Source of the DNA: Methylococcaceae bacterium
Lineage (GTDB): Bacteria; Pseudomonadota; Gammaproteobacteria; Methylococcales; Methylomonadaceae
DNA length: 10,800 bases
Direction: 5' to 3'
Assembly: GCA_003155565.1 (NCBI GenBank)
Contig: PMDM01000064.1
Location: 145-10,944, forward strand
Positions 1 through 6,579 of the stretch are shown here, one piece after another (position 1 is the stretch's first letter; the number at the start of each line of letters is the position of its first letter). The notes under the pieces are model-generated. The model ran no database searches. It was not told the origin of the DNA and was given only the letters and a program-made list of their open reading frames with translations. The position numbers and the translations under genes are program-made.

Positions 1-24
1 TTTTGCCCTGTTTTTCTTATTTAG

Positions 25-42
25 TGGTACAAATTTGGTACA
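25..42. repeat. Paired TGGTACA direct repeats, candidate integrase arm-binding sites
   Basis: TGGTACA occurs twice, at 25-31 and 36-42, 11 bp apart, which is about one helical turn. It lies just outside the integrase promoter. Tyrosine integrases bind short arm-type direct repeats next to their att site and gene, so this fits such a role. No second att copy can be identified inside the window, so the element boundary is not proven. Confidence 0.4.
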
Positions 43-64
43 TTTGCCAACGAGGGGTTATAAT
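35..64 (+). promoter_or_regulatory. Sigma70-like promoter of the integrase gene
   Basis: A perfect TATAAT -10 box lies at 59-64. TTGGTA at 35-40 (4 of 6 matches to TTGACA) lies 18 bp upstream. The -35 box overlaps the second TGGTACA repeat, so integrase binding there could repress the promoter. Transcription would begin near position 71 and leave a leader of about 125 nt before the integrase start. Confidence 0.6.
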
Positions 65-68
65 AAAA

Positions 69-178
69 CCCGTAATTAAAAACGGGCTTGCAGGTGTTGA
101 TAGCACCACACAGCCCTGACCGATCGACTTAACAAGGCGGGTTAAGCTATGGATATTATAGCAAAGCCGGTTGCAACC
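69..178 (+). ncRNA. Hairpin-rich 5' leader of the integrase mRNA
   Basis: Several perfect inverted repeats are packed in this untranslated stretch. GGGCT (84-88) pairs with AGCCC (112-116), enclosing GGTG (93-96) with CACC (104-107). CTTAAC (128-133) pairs with GTTAAG (141-146). GGTTGCAACC (169-178) is self-complementary. CCCGT (69-73) could pair with ACGGG (82-86), which shares bases 84-86 with the first stem, so two mutually exclusive folds are possible. The last palindrome ends just before the AAGGAG ribosome site at 182-187. A regulatory leader is an inference from these pairings; I do not recognise a named RNA family. Confidence 0.4.
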
Positions 179-195
179 CTTAAGGAGTTTGCAGC

Positions 196-1195
196 ATGGC
201 CACTGTTCGAGAAGTTAAATCGCCTGTTAACGGCGCAATCAGTTATCTAGTCCGGGTAAGGCTTAAGGGCTACCCGCCCCAATCGGCAACTTTCACAAGG
301 TTGACCGATGCCCGAAAGTGGGCAGAATCCACCCAGGCGGCAATCCGTGAAGGCCGCCACTTCAAGACCGCCGAAGCCAAAAAGCACACGTTCGGTGATA
401 TGGTTGGCCGCTATATCAAGTCCGTCCTGCCAAAAAAATCCAAAGTCCAAGCCTTCAAGCAAAAAATGCAGTTGGAATGGTTTAGAGCGGCTGGGATCGT
501 ACACCCTGGCGGATGTCACTCCGGCCTTGATCGTCAAATGCCGGGATGAACTGGCGGACGGCACCACCTACCGCAACACCCAACGCAGCCCGACTACGGT
601 TGTGCGTTACTTGAGCGCGTTGTCGCATTGCTACAGTATCGCTGTGACCGAATGGGGTTGGTTGGAAGAATCCCCTATGCGTAAGGTCAAAAAGCCCCGC
701 GAATCACGCGGTCGGGTGCGCTTCCTGGATGACGGCGAACGCGCACGGCTGCTGGACGCTTGCAAGGAATCTTCCAACCCGTTGCTTTACCCGTGCGTGG
801 TGCTGGCCTTGTCCACCGGTATGCGTTATTCGGAACTCATGGGCTTGCGTTGGCAGGCCACGGCTTAGCGTTGTTACGCAACCATGCCAAGATTAAGGGG
901 ATGGACACCGATTTGCTGTTCCCTAGCGAGCAAAATAAGAACAAGCCCTACAAACACCCGCAGCGCGTTTGAATTTGCGCTTAAACGCGCTGAAATCAAC
1001 GATTTTAAGTGGCATGACTTGCGGCATTGCACCGCGTCGTATCTCGCCATGAATCACGCAAGCTTGCCCGAAATTGCCGAAGTGTCGGGGCATAAGACTT
1101 TGGCGATGGTCAAACGCTATTCCCACCTGAGCGACGCCCATCTGAGCAATGTGGTGGCCTCGATGAACGAGAAATTGTTTGGCGGGGTGGTTTGA
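196..1195 (+). pseudogene. Tyrosine-recombinase integrase, disrupted by frameshifts and a deletion
   Basis: This is the remnant of a site-specific tyrosine recombinase that would have integrated and excised the element. ATG at 196 follows AAGGAG with 8 nt spacing. Frame 1 gives an arm-type N-terminal domain, then a core-binding domain. The sequence leaves frame near 480, and homology continues one frame over from about 482 (ERLGSYTLADVTPALIV). The catalytic arginine is at 824-826 (STGMRYSELMGLRW). Around 853-868 the reading frame breaks again and the protein is too short: from that Arg to the HxxR histidine is 63 codons, against about 96 in XerD, so about 30 codons, including the beta-hairpin lysine, are missing. 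A third shift occurs near 968. The distal box is intact: H (1013), R (1022), H (1091) and Tyr (1118), with spacings 3, 23 and 9 as in XerD. The frameshifts alone could be sequence errors; the deletion is unlikely to be. Confidence 0.9.
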
Positions 1196-1902
1196 TGAAG
1201 CGAGGTATAGAAGTGCGGCATTTTGAAATGCAGCAAAAGGTAATGTTTTTAAAAGGCGAACTGGTTGATGAATATCCTGAATTAATTGACCTAGAAGATT
1301 CAATAGACGATCTTTGCTCAATGCTTTCTGATGTTTCGGATACTTGGCTGGATAGGTTGCCTGATGAATTTCTGGAATTATGTAAATTACATGATCGCGG
1401 TGTGGCTGATTTATATGGGCACGATGTAGAAAAATTAAAAGAAGACATAGCTCAAACAATGCAACAAAGTAAGAATGCTGTCTTGTTGGCTTTTGATGAG
1501 CTTGAGCTTATCCAAGAAGCCTTATCGACACATTGCGCCTTTAAATATGTACAAAAATATGTATCTAATACGACTATTAAAGACACTCAAAAATGGATTG
1601 GTTCAGCCGAAATTTTAGGCTTAAAAGGCGACCTTACAGATGACATCAATGATAAAAAAAAGCTTATGGATCGTTATGACACCAATCTTTTGATTGGTAA
1701 AAAGCCTAAACAAGCCGTTGAGGATGTTAAAAAGTTTTTTAAAATCCCAGACGGGTATGAGTATGCTCTCAAACAAACAATTCAAAACGAATTGAGAAAA
1801 AGAAGAAAGATAGCTAATTTCCTCGGGGTTAAAGATTCTTTCACCCATGCCAAAATGCCCAGCACAAGCGGTTATGACCAAAAAATCAAGGAAAAGATAT
1901 AA
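1195..1902 (+). CDS. Orphan AT-rich cargo protein, 235 aa
   Basis: I do not recognise this protein. ATG at 1195 overlaps the integrase stop as TGATG, so it is probably translationally coupled and shares the integrase transcript. The product is soluble-looking, with no signal peptide or membrane segment. The N-terminal half is acidic and helical, with clusters such as LIDLEDSIDD near residues 30-40. The C-terminal third is basic (NELRKRRK near 200). The gene is clearly more AT-rich than its neighbours, with A/T-ending codons and lysine AAA/AAG-rich stretches. It sits between integrase and regulator, a common cargo slot in satellites and islands. A strong terminator follows, which makes it a self-contained unit. 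A defence or accessory role is only a guess from position and composition. Confidence 0.75.
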   Translation: MKRGIEVRHFEMQQKVMFLKGELVDEYPELIDLEDSIDDLCSMLSDVSDTWLDRLPDEFLELCKLHDRGVADLYGHDVEKLKEDIAQTMQQSKNAVLLAFDELELIQEALSTHCAFKYVQKYVSNTTIKDTQKWIGSAEILGLKGDLTDDINDKKKLMDRYDTNLLIGKKPKQAVEDVKKFFKIPDGYEYALKQTIQNELRKRRKIANFLGVKDSFTHAKMPSTSGYDQKIKEKI

Positions 1903-1957
1903 ATTTCATATTGTTATAAATAAACGCAATATATACGCCATTATTGATGATTTTTTG

Positions 1958-1991
1958 GGTAAAAATCTCCTAGAGTTTTTTACCTTTTTTT
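1958..1991 (+). terminator. Rho-independent terminator after the cargo gene
   Basis: A near-perfect hairpin spans 1958-1984: a 12-nt arm, a CTA loop and a 12-nt arm, with one T-T mismatch. The outer pairs are GGTAAAAA with TTTTTACC. A run of seven T (1985-1991) follows directly. It ends the integrase-cargo transcript and separates it from the regulator downstream. Confidence 0.85.
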
Positions 1992-2009
1992 AAAGTAAGC
2001 AAAAATACA

Positions 2010-2040
2010 AAATAGCCCCATAACCTAACTGGAGCTATTT
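2010..2040 (+). promoter_or_regulatory. Hairpin that encloses the ribosome-binding site of the AlpA-like gene
   Basis: AAATAGC (2010-2016) and GCTATTT (2034-2040) are perfect inverted repeats. The GGAG ribosome site (2031-2034) lies in and beside the right arm, and CC at 2018-2019 can pair with GG at 2031-2032. The start ATG follows at 2041. The fold would occlude translation initiation of the regulator. It could equally be a DNA operator for the AlpA-like protein. Which of these applies is an inference. Confidence 0.4.
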
Positions 2041-2041
2041 A

Positions 2042-2389
2042 ATGACCAAATCCAACCAAGAACCCCAACCCGAGTTAGATCGGCAAACCGTTTACCTAAG
2101 CGTTCGAGAAGCCTCGCAAAAGTCCGGCATGTTTAGCGAGGCCGCTATCAGGATTCAAATATTCAAGGCAGACGATAATGGGCTGACACAAGCAAAAGCT
2201 ATCCGGCGTGTTGCTGGTCGTGTCCTGATCCATTGGGAAAACTATATGCGCTGGATAGATTCCCAACCATCAACCCCGCCTGTTCATAATCTGATTAAAG
2301 CGCGGCGCGGACGCAAAAAAGCAAATACCAAAACCTATTGTCCGGGCAAGTTGGTTGAGGTAGAAAGCGGGTGGCCTCATGTCGATTAG
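2042..2389 (+). CDS. AlpA/excisionase-like winged-helix DNA-binding protein
   Basis: The protein is 115 aa. The region from about residue 18 to 75 resembles the small helix-turn-helix regulators of the AlpA/Xis kind found in satellites and integrative elements: YLSVREASQKSG, then a helix, then AIRRVAGRVLIHWENYMRWIDSQ. The arginine-rich RRVAGRVLI strand pair followed by an aromatic helix is typical of the wing and last helix. The C-terminus has a basic patch (KARRGRKK). The start follows GGAG (2031-2034). In such elements this protein controls excision or the switch to replication. Here the integrase is dead, so its remaining role may be control of the primase-helicase transcript downstream. 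Its stop overlaps the next gene. Confidence 0.7.
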   Translation: MTKSNQEPQPELDRQTVYLSVREASQKSGMFSEAAIRIQIFKADDNGLTQAKAIRRVAGRVLIHWENYMRWIDSQPSTPPVHNLIKARRGRKKANTKTYCPGKLVEVESGWPHVD

Positions 2390-2546
2390 GATGGATGTTA
2401 GTGTTAAGTTCGGGGATGCCTCAAGCCAGCAGGCCTTTGAGGATGCCGTCCAAGCGTCCGGGCTTACGTTTGGTCAATACCTTGCTGGTTTGCTTAATTG
2501 TGAACTGCCGCCGCTTAAGGTCAATGAAGGGTTCGACATAAAATAA
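2379..2546 (+). CDS. Small overlapping protein, 55 aa, possibly ribbon-helix-helix
   Basis: ATG at 2379 lies inside the end of the AlpA-like gene, overlapping its stop by 11 nt, which points to translational coupling. A second in-frame ATG at 2391 is an alternative start. The product begins with a short beta-like stretch (MDVSVKFG). Two predicted helices follow (SQQAFEDAVQASG and TFGQYLAGLL), an order seen in small ribbon-helix-helix DNA-binding proteins. No family can be named with certainty. Its place between the regulator and the primase suggests a regulatory or copy-control helper. Confidence 0.6.
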   Translation: MSIRMDVSVKFGDASSQQAFEDAVQASGLTFGQYLAGLLNCELPPLKVNEGFDIK

Positions 2547-2740
2547 CTAAACCCCGCCCCCCATGAAAAAGCAAGCAGGCGGCTTTGCTCCAGTTGCACG
2601 TCGCAGTGCAGCAACCTTGCCACGCCCGTCAAAAAATCCGAAGGTACTTCCCCCAACCATACCCAAAAGAGGGTTAAATAGCCGCGATGTACAGCCAGAT
2701 AGCAGGGTTTTGAGTTTGTCAACCCCTATTTTTTACCGTC

Positions 2741-5476
2741 ATGGCCGATAACGTCGCCGAAATAATAACCCAAGCTGAGGCGTTAGGGTTTTTGGGCGTG
2801 ACCGCCGCCAAGTTGTTGCCTGGCCGCTGGCTATATTTCCGAGTTTCCGGCAATAAACAGCGCGATGCCGGCAGGATCAGGCTTTCCGAACTAACCCTCA
2901 AAAATGGGCGGCGCGTGTTCGTCGGTGTGATCGGGGTTTTTAATGGTGCGGACTTCCATTATGAAAAAATAGACCTCTCCAGCGACAAAGATAAGTATGG
3001 CTCGACCACCGAAGAACGGAAAAAAATTGCCGCGCAAATAAAAGCACAACGTAAGTCTTTCGAAGCCGCCGAACGTGCCAAGGCCAACAAAGCCGCGCTC
3101 CTGGCGGAAAAGTTTTATCACAATTGCAAACCTGCCATCCCCTTATCGGCTTTATACCTGTCAGACAAGCAGGTTAACGCTTATGACATCCGCATGACAT
3201 CCGATGGCGGGGCGGTCGTCGCAATCAGGGGGGGTGGGCGAATTGTCGCGCTCCAGTTTTTGCTGTCCAAAAACATCCCTGCCCACACGGAAAAAATCAG
3301 GAAAAACGGCGGCAACAACAAGAAAATCTGGCCTTTCGGCTGCAAGATAAAGGGCGGTTATCACTGGATTAGCGGGATACCTCGCCCTGGCGATGTGATT
3401 GTTATCGCAGAAGGTTATGCGACGGCGGCCTCAATCCATAAGGCAACGGGTTTGATCTGTGCTGTGGTTTTTTCGGCTGGCAACATCAAACCCGTCGTGG
3501 ATACGCTCCTGGGTCAATACCCCGATGTATACCTGCTAATTGCTGCGGACGATGACGACCTGAAGCAATGCCCTAGTGAGGATTGCCGCCACCGTTTCAT
3601 GCTCTCGCAGCAAGACGACCACTCCAATTGCCCTGAGTGCAAGCGATCATATGGCCGCAAAAATACGGGCAGGGATGCCGCCTTGAAAGCCTGTGGCGAT
3701 AGTGGCGGTAAGCGGGTGTCCTACACCCTCCCTAGATGGTCGGATAACGCCAAGCGGCTGCACGCTTGGGTTAAACACGGCAACAAGCGCACCGATTTTA
3801 ACGACCTGATGATTGACGAAGGCGATGCCGCCGTCCGGTTGCAGTTTGAGCGGTACATTGCCGACTTGCGGCTTAGGTTGCCTAGCCATGCCGAACGTGT
3901 AGCCACGCTACCGGCTCAAGATGCCGGCAAAACTAAGTATATGATGGAGGATTTACCAGCGGCCTTGTGGCGGTTCGTCTTGATTGCAGACGGTGGCGAT
4001 TCAGTTTACGACATGTTGTTACGAAAAGTTGTAAAAATGAAAGACGCGAAAAATCAGATGGCTGGCCGTGATGTTCGGACAAGATGGTATGCGGCGGTAG
4101 AGCTTGACAAGCGCGTTATCGCAATGGACGACATCTGTATGCAGTTTAGCCTTGAAGACATTGGAAAGCCAGGTAACCCTTGGTTTGGCTACCAGACGAG
4201 AGCCGTCCAAAATGATGAGGCTTGCAACCTTATTGCGCCGTTCATCAAAGATGTGATTTGCAACGGGAACGAAGAGCATTTTCATTTTTTGATGTGCTGC
4301 ATAGCCTTCCCAATTCAGAACCCAGGCGCAAGTATTGATATTGGGACTATCTTGCAGTCAGACGAAGGTAGCGGGAAAGGTCTTTTTGGAAAAATATTGT
4401 CGCGTCCATACGGGCGGCATGGGATTGTGCTTAACCAAAATGACCTTGAAGACCGTTTCAATGCCCACATGGACAATATCCTGCTGTGTGTTTTCGAGGA
4501 AGTCGGCGTCGGCGGCGGGAAAGATGGGCATAAATTAAAAAATCTGCTGAAACACATGGTTACCGGTGATACCGCGAGGATAAACCCCAAGCAGGTGAAC
4601 GGTAGGATGGTTTTAAACCGGACTATTTATTATTTTTTTACCAATGAGTTGCTCCCGTTTTTGCTCGGTAACCAGGCGCGACGATGGTTTGTGTTAAGGC
4701 AAAACGAGAAAATTAGCAAACTCGAAGCTACTAAGATCAAGGCTCAGATCATGAGTGAAGAAGGTGCTAATGCTTGGCACTACATGTTGGAAACATACCC
4801 AATGCAAGGTTTTACTGGTTATGAAGACCCACCGGAGACGGAAGCAAAGACCGAGATGCAGGAGATGTCAAAAGACTCCCCGATCAGGTTCTGGAATCAA
4901 TTGATAGCCGGAGAAATTCTTGAGATCGAAATCGACAAGCCCATTCTTAACCGTGACCTATACAAATTATTCTGTGTGTGGTGCAAAAACGAGGGGATAA
5001 ATAGCGTCCCTTCAATACAGTTTTTTATCCCGCATATAAAACACCAGGAAGGTGTTGCCCAAATGCGTAACACCTATCAAATTACCCTGGAACATACAGA
5101 TGGGTATGAAAATGGCCAGCCCGTGATTAGATACGAAACAATAGATTACAAAAGCAAGCCGTTCATCCAGCCCAAAAAATGCAAAGAGTTGCCGAATCCG
5201 CGTAATGGATTAGCGCCACAATTGGGTGTTGGGGGTACTTGCTTTTCGCAAAGCAATGGGGGATTATGCGAAGTCTTAGCAAAAAGCCCTCAAAATTTTC
5301 GTTTAGTCGCGTCAGTCGCGGCACTTCAAAATACAAAATACAAAGTCCCGCGACCGCTAGAAGCCACGGATTACGGGCTAGTCGCGTCAGTTGCGTCAGT
5401 CGCGGGGGGATATCCTCGTATGCGTGCACGAATATTTTTTTTATCCATACCCTATTTTTTTCTCTCTCGCGTATGA
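2741..5476 (+). CDS. Toprim primase / SF3-type (DUF5906-like) helicase, 911 aa
   Basis: This is a likely replication initiator of the element, combining primer synthesis and unwinding as in satellite and plasmid primase-helicases. Residues 1-90 are uncharacterised and a charged coiled-coil-like stretch covers 90-125. The Toprim domain spans about 215-360: acidic motif IAEGYATA (Glu224), LLIAADDDD (Asp270/Asp272), and TDFNDLM at 351-357. Inside it, between DDDLK and GRDAALKA, four cysteines (277, 282, 297, 300) form a putative zinc ribbon. The helicase spans about 500-660: Walker A DEGSGKG with Lys546, Walker B ILLCVFEE (Glu586/587), sensor-1 Asn635 (YFFTNE) and arginine finger Arg647/648. From about 815 the tail is low-complexity and encodes VASVA repeats, because the DNA there carries the origin-like array. 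No clear Shine-Dalgarno precedes ATG 2741. The protein appears intact. Confidence 0.88.
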   Translation: MADNVAEIITQAEALGFLGVTAAKLLPGRWLYFRVSGNKQRDAGRIRLSELTLKNGRRVFVGVIGVFNGADFHYEKIDLSSDKDKYGSTTEERKKIAAQIKAQRKSFEAAERAKANKAALLAEKFYHNCKPAIPLSALYLSDKQVNAYDIRMTSDGGAVVAIRGGGRIVALQFLLSKNIPAHTEKIRKNGGNNKKIWPFGCKIKGGYHWISGIPRPGDVIVIAEGYATAASIHKATGLICAVVFSAGNIKPVVDTLLGQYPDVYLLIAADDDDLKQCPSEDCRHRFMLSQQDDHSNCPECKRSYGRKNTGRDAALKACGDSGGKRVSYTLPRWSDNAKRLHAWVKHGNKRTDFNDLMIDEGDAAVRLQFERYIADLRLRLPSHAERVATLPAQDAGKTKYMMEDLPAALWRFVLIADGGDSVYDMLLRKVVKMKDAKNQMAGRDVRTRWYAAVELDKRVIAMDDICMQFSLEDIGKPGNPWFGYQTRAVQNDEACNLIAPFIKDVICNGNEEHFHFLMCCIAFPIQNPGASIDIGTILQSDEGSGKGLFGKILSRPYGRHGIVLNQNDLEDRFNAHMDNILLCVFEEVGVGGGKDGHKLKNLLKHMVTGDTARINPKQVNGRMVLNRTIYYFFTNELLPFLLGNQARRWFVLRQNEKISKLEATKIKAQIMSEEGANAWHYMLETYPMQGFTGYEDPPETEAKTEMQEMSKDSPIRFWNQLIAGEILEIEIDKPILNRDLYKLFCVWCKNEGINSVPSIQFFIPHIKHQEGVAQMRNTYQITLEHTDGYENGQPVIRYETIDYKSKPFIQPKKCKELPNPRNGLAPQLGVGGTCFSQSNGGLCEVLAKSPQNFRLVASVAALQNTKYKVPRPLEATDYGLVASVASVAGGYPRMRARIFFLSIPYFFLSRV

Positions 5477-5580
5477 GGCGTTTTAGTCCCGCGACTGACG
5501 CAACTAACGCGACAAGCGCATTTAGCGCGACTTACAGCGGTCGCGGGACTCCATACACACATTTCATTACTGCCGCGACT
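5305..5580. repeat. GTCGCG iteron-like array around an AT-rich core, candidate replication origin
   Basis: The hexamer GTCGCG occurs on either strand at 5306, 5315, 5349, 5381, 5399, 5490, 5508, 5526, 5540 and 5574. One-base variants lie at 5390 and 5499. Spacing is a multiple of 9 in each cluster: 5306/5315, 5381/5390/5399 and 5490/5499/5508/5526. The unit is AGTCGCGTC. A 26-bp inverted repeat (5381-5406 against 5488-5513, one mismatch) flanks an 81-bp core with T-rich tracts at 5431-5468. A second perfect 13-bp inverted pair is 5344-5356 with 5538-5550. The array runs through the end of the primase gene and past its stop, so it is not explained by protein coding. By analogy with satellite P4, where the primase-helicase binds iterons near its own gene, an origin is likely. 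Confidence 0.6.
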
Positions 5581-5940
5581 AACCACCCGATATATTACCT
5601 ATTACTTTCATTATTATTAATAATAGTTAGTAAAAACAATAAGATAAGGAAATAGATAAGAAAACAGGCCAAACCCTGGCTATCCATCCGGCTTTCTGTT
5701 TTGTTCACCGTTTGGGCGTTAGCGGGTCATTTGCCGCCAGAAATCGCCCCGCCGCTCCCGATTAAGAAAGGGGGAGGGGCAAAAAATCAAAGTAACAGAT
5801 TGATGTTTAGCGTCCAATGGGCGATTTGCCGTTTTTTGGGTTTTGGCTTATGTGGGCGGATACTGGCCTTTTACGGCCTGATTTACGCAAGCTGGGGTTA
5901 TGTTGGTCGGGTAAATTGCGAAACTAGGCAGGCTGGCAGA
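5581..5940. other. Non-coding stretch: AT-rich segment, then inverted repeats
   Basis: No convincing gene is seen here. Bases 5581-5660 are very AT-rich and continue from the iteron array. AAAACAG (5661-5667) and CTGTTTT (5696-5702) form an inverted repeat, with GCC/GGC inside. A GC-rich hairpin follows (GCCCC 5746-5750 with GGGGC 5776-5780, and CTCCC 5755-5759 with GGGAG 5772-5776). An outer 9-bp inverted pair, AAATCGCCC (5741-5749) and GGGCGATTT (5819-5827), encloses it. Neither hairpin carries a T-tract in the orientation of a terminator. They may belong to the origin. Confidence 0.35.
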
Positions 5941-6273
5941 TTAGTTGTTGACCGCCTTCCTAAAAACATCTGCAGCCCACTTGTTCAAAGATTGCCCTGC
6001 CAATTTAGCGGCGGTCATAGCGGCGGTATGGATTTCCGGCGGTATCCGCAACACCATCTTGCCGCTGGCGGGTTTGTTGGGCGGTTGCCCAAGTTTTTCA
6101 CACACGTCCAGGTAATCATCGACGGATTCCCTGAATGCGGCTTGCAGTTCGGCAACCGATTCGGCATGAAACCCTACAATGTCATTGATGCCGACCAAAT
6201 GTCCGACAAAAATACTATCCTTGTCGTCATATTCAATACGGGCGGAATAGCCCTTGTAAGTCATGGTGTTCAT
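5941..6273 (-). CDS. hicB: HicB-family antitoxin
   Basis: This 110-aa antitoxin neutralises HicA mRNA interferase and usually represses its own operon. Residues 4-60 form the partly degenerate RNase H-like fold typical of HicB (YKGYSARIEYDDKDSIFVGH, then GFHAESVAELQAAFRESVDDYL). Residues 70-106 form an Arc-like ribbon-helix-helix DNA-binding domain (GKMVLRIPPEIH, then a helix ending AGQSLNKWAADVFRKA). The start ATG overlaps the hicA stop as ATGA, so translation is coupled to hicA. With hicA interrupted at codon 6, coupling should be weakened, but the antitoxin frame itself is intact. It is the only operon in the central part on the minus strand. Confidence 0.85.
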   Translation of the reverse strand: MNTMTYKGYSARIEYDDKDSIFVGHLVGINDIVGFHAESVAELQAAFRESVDDYLDVCEKLGQPPNKPASGKMVLRIPPEIHTAAMTAAKLAGQSLNKWAADVFRKAVNN

Positions 6274-6524
6274 GGCGTTACCCCAATCTTGGTTAAAAAT
6301 TGCCTTGCGTCTATTACGCGGTATCTCAACGCTTCTTTTTGCGGGTGAGGACGATGGAAAAACACTTTTGCGCCAGCCAACTCAAAAGCGACCGAAGAGC
6401 CGTTGCCTTCTATTTTTCGGCAACCCAAGGCGATAAAAAGGCTTTCGATGAGCGACCATTCGATTGCCCCGTTTACGGGATCGGCAAAAATAGCTTGCAG
6501 GGTTTTTCAGTGCTTTTTATTCAC
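6270..6524 (-). pseudogene. hicA: HicA-family toxin with a nonsense codon at position 6
   Basis: The minus-strand frame from 6524 to 6270 reads GTG AAT AAA AAG CAC TGA and then continues as a complete HicA (mRNA interferase) of this subfamily. It includes KTLQAIFADPVNGAIEW, a helix IESLFIALGC, and the conserved histidine region VFFHRPHPQKEAL, ending TKIGVTP. HicA proteins of this type normally read (N/S)KHRKTL at the N-terminus, so the TGA (plus-strand 6507-6509) replaces an Arg codon, consistent with a single CGA to TGA change. No in-frame ATG follows, and the first later GTG lies past the middle of the protein, so restart is unlikely. The toxin is probably dead. The gene overlaps hicB by 4 nt (ATGA), as is usual for hicAB. 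Confidence 0.85.
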
Positions 6525-6530
6525 CGCGCA

Positions 6531-6559
6531 ATGATAGCAAAAAATGCTATCACTAACAA
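6531..6559 (-). promoter_or_regulatory. hicAB promoter with overlapping palindromic operator
   Basis: On the minus strand TTGTTA (6559-6554) and TATCAT (6536-6531) are separated by 17 bp. A perfect inverted repeat, GATAGCA (6533-6539) and TGCTATC (6545-6551) with a five-A spacer, covers the spacer and most of the -10 box. That is where an Arc-like HicB dimer would block RNA polymerase. The GTG start of hicA lies only 6 nt after the -10 box, with no Shine-Dalgarno, so this promoter would give a leaderless or very short-leader mRNA. The palindrome also lies upstream of the plus-strand gene starting at 6580 and might control both directions. Confidence 0.6.
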
Positions 6560-6579
6560 AATTAACGCCATTAATTGTC

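Noticed and set aside
923..1459. Open frame of 178 codons on the minus strand
   Set aside because: It is antisense to the integrase distal domain and the cargo gene, both of which have better support.
2563..2751. Open frame of 62 codons before the primase
   Set aside because: No ribosome site precedes it, and the Pro/Arg/Ser-rich sequence looks untranslated. It overlaps the primase start by 11 nt. I leave 2547-2740 as untranslated leader, though a small gene cannot be fully excluded.
5305..5580. The repeat array considered as a CRISPR
   Set aside because: Repeats are short, in both orientations, 9 bp apart, and have no uniform spacers or cas genes nearby.
5746..5786. GC-rich hairpin considered as a terminator
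   Set aside because: It is followed by A6 on the plus strand, and on the minus strand the T-run precedes the hairpin, so neither orientation gives stem then U-tract.
5701..6348. Open frame of 215 codons on the plus strand
   Set aside because: Most of it is antisense to the well-supported hicB and the end of hicA. It lacks a ribosome site and its residues do not resemble a protein.
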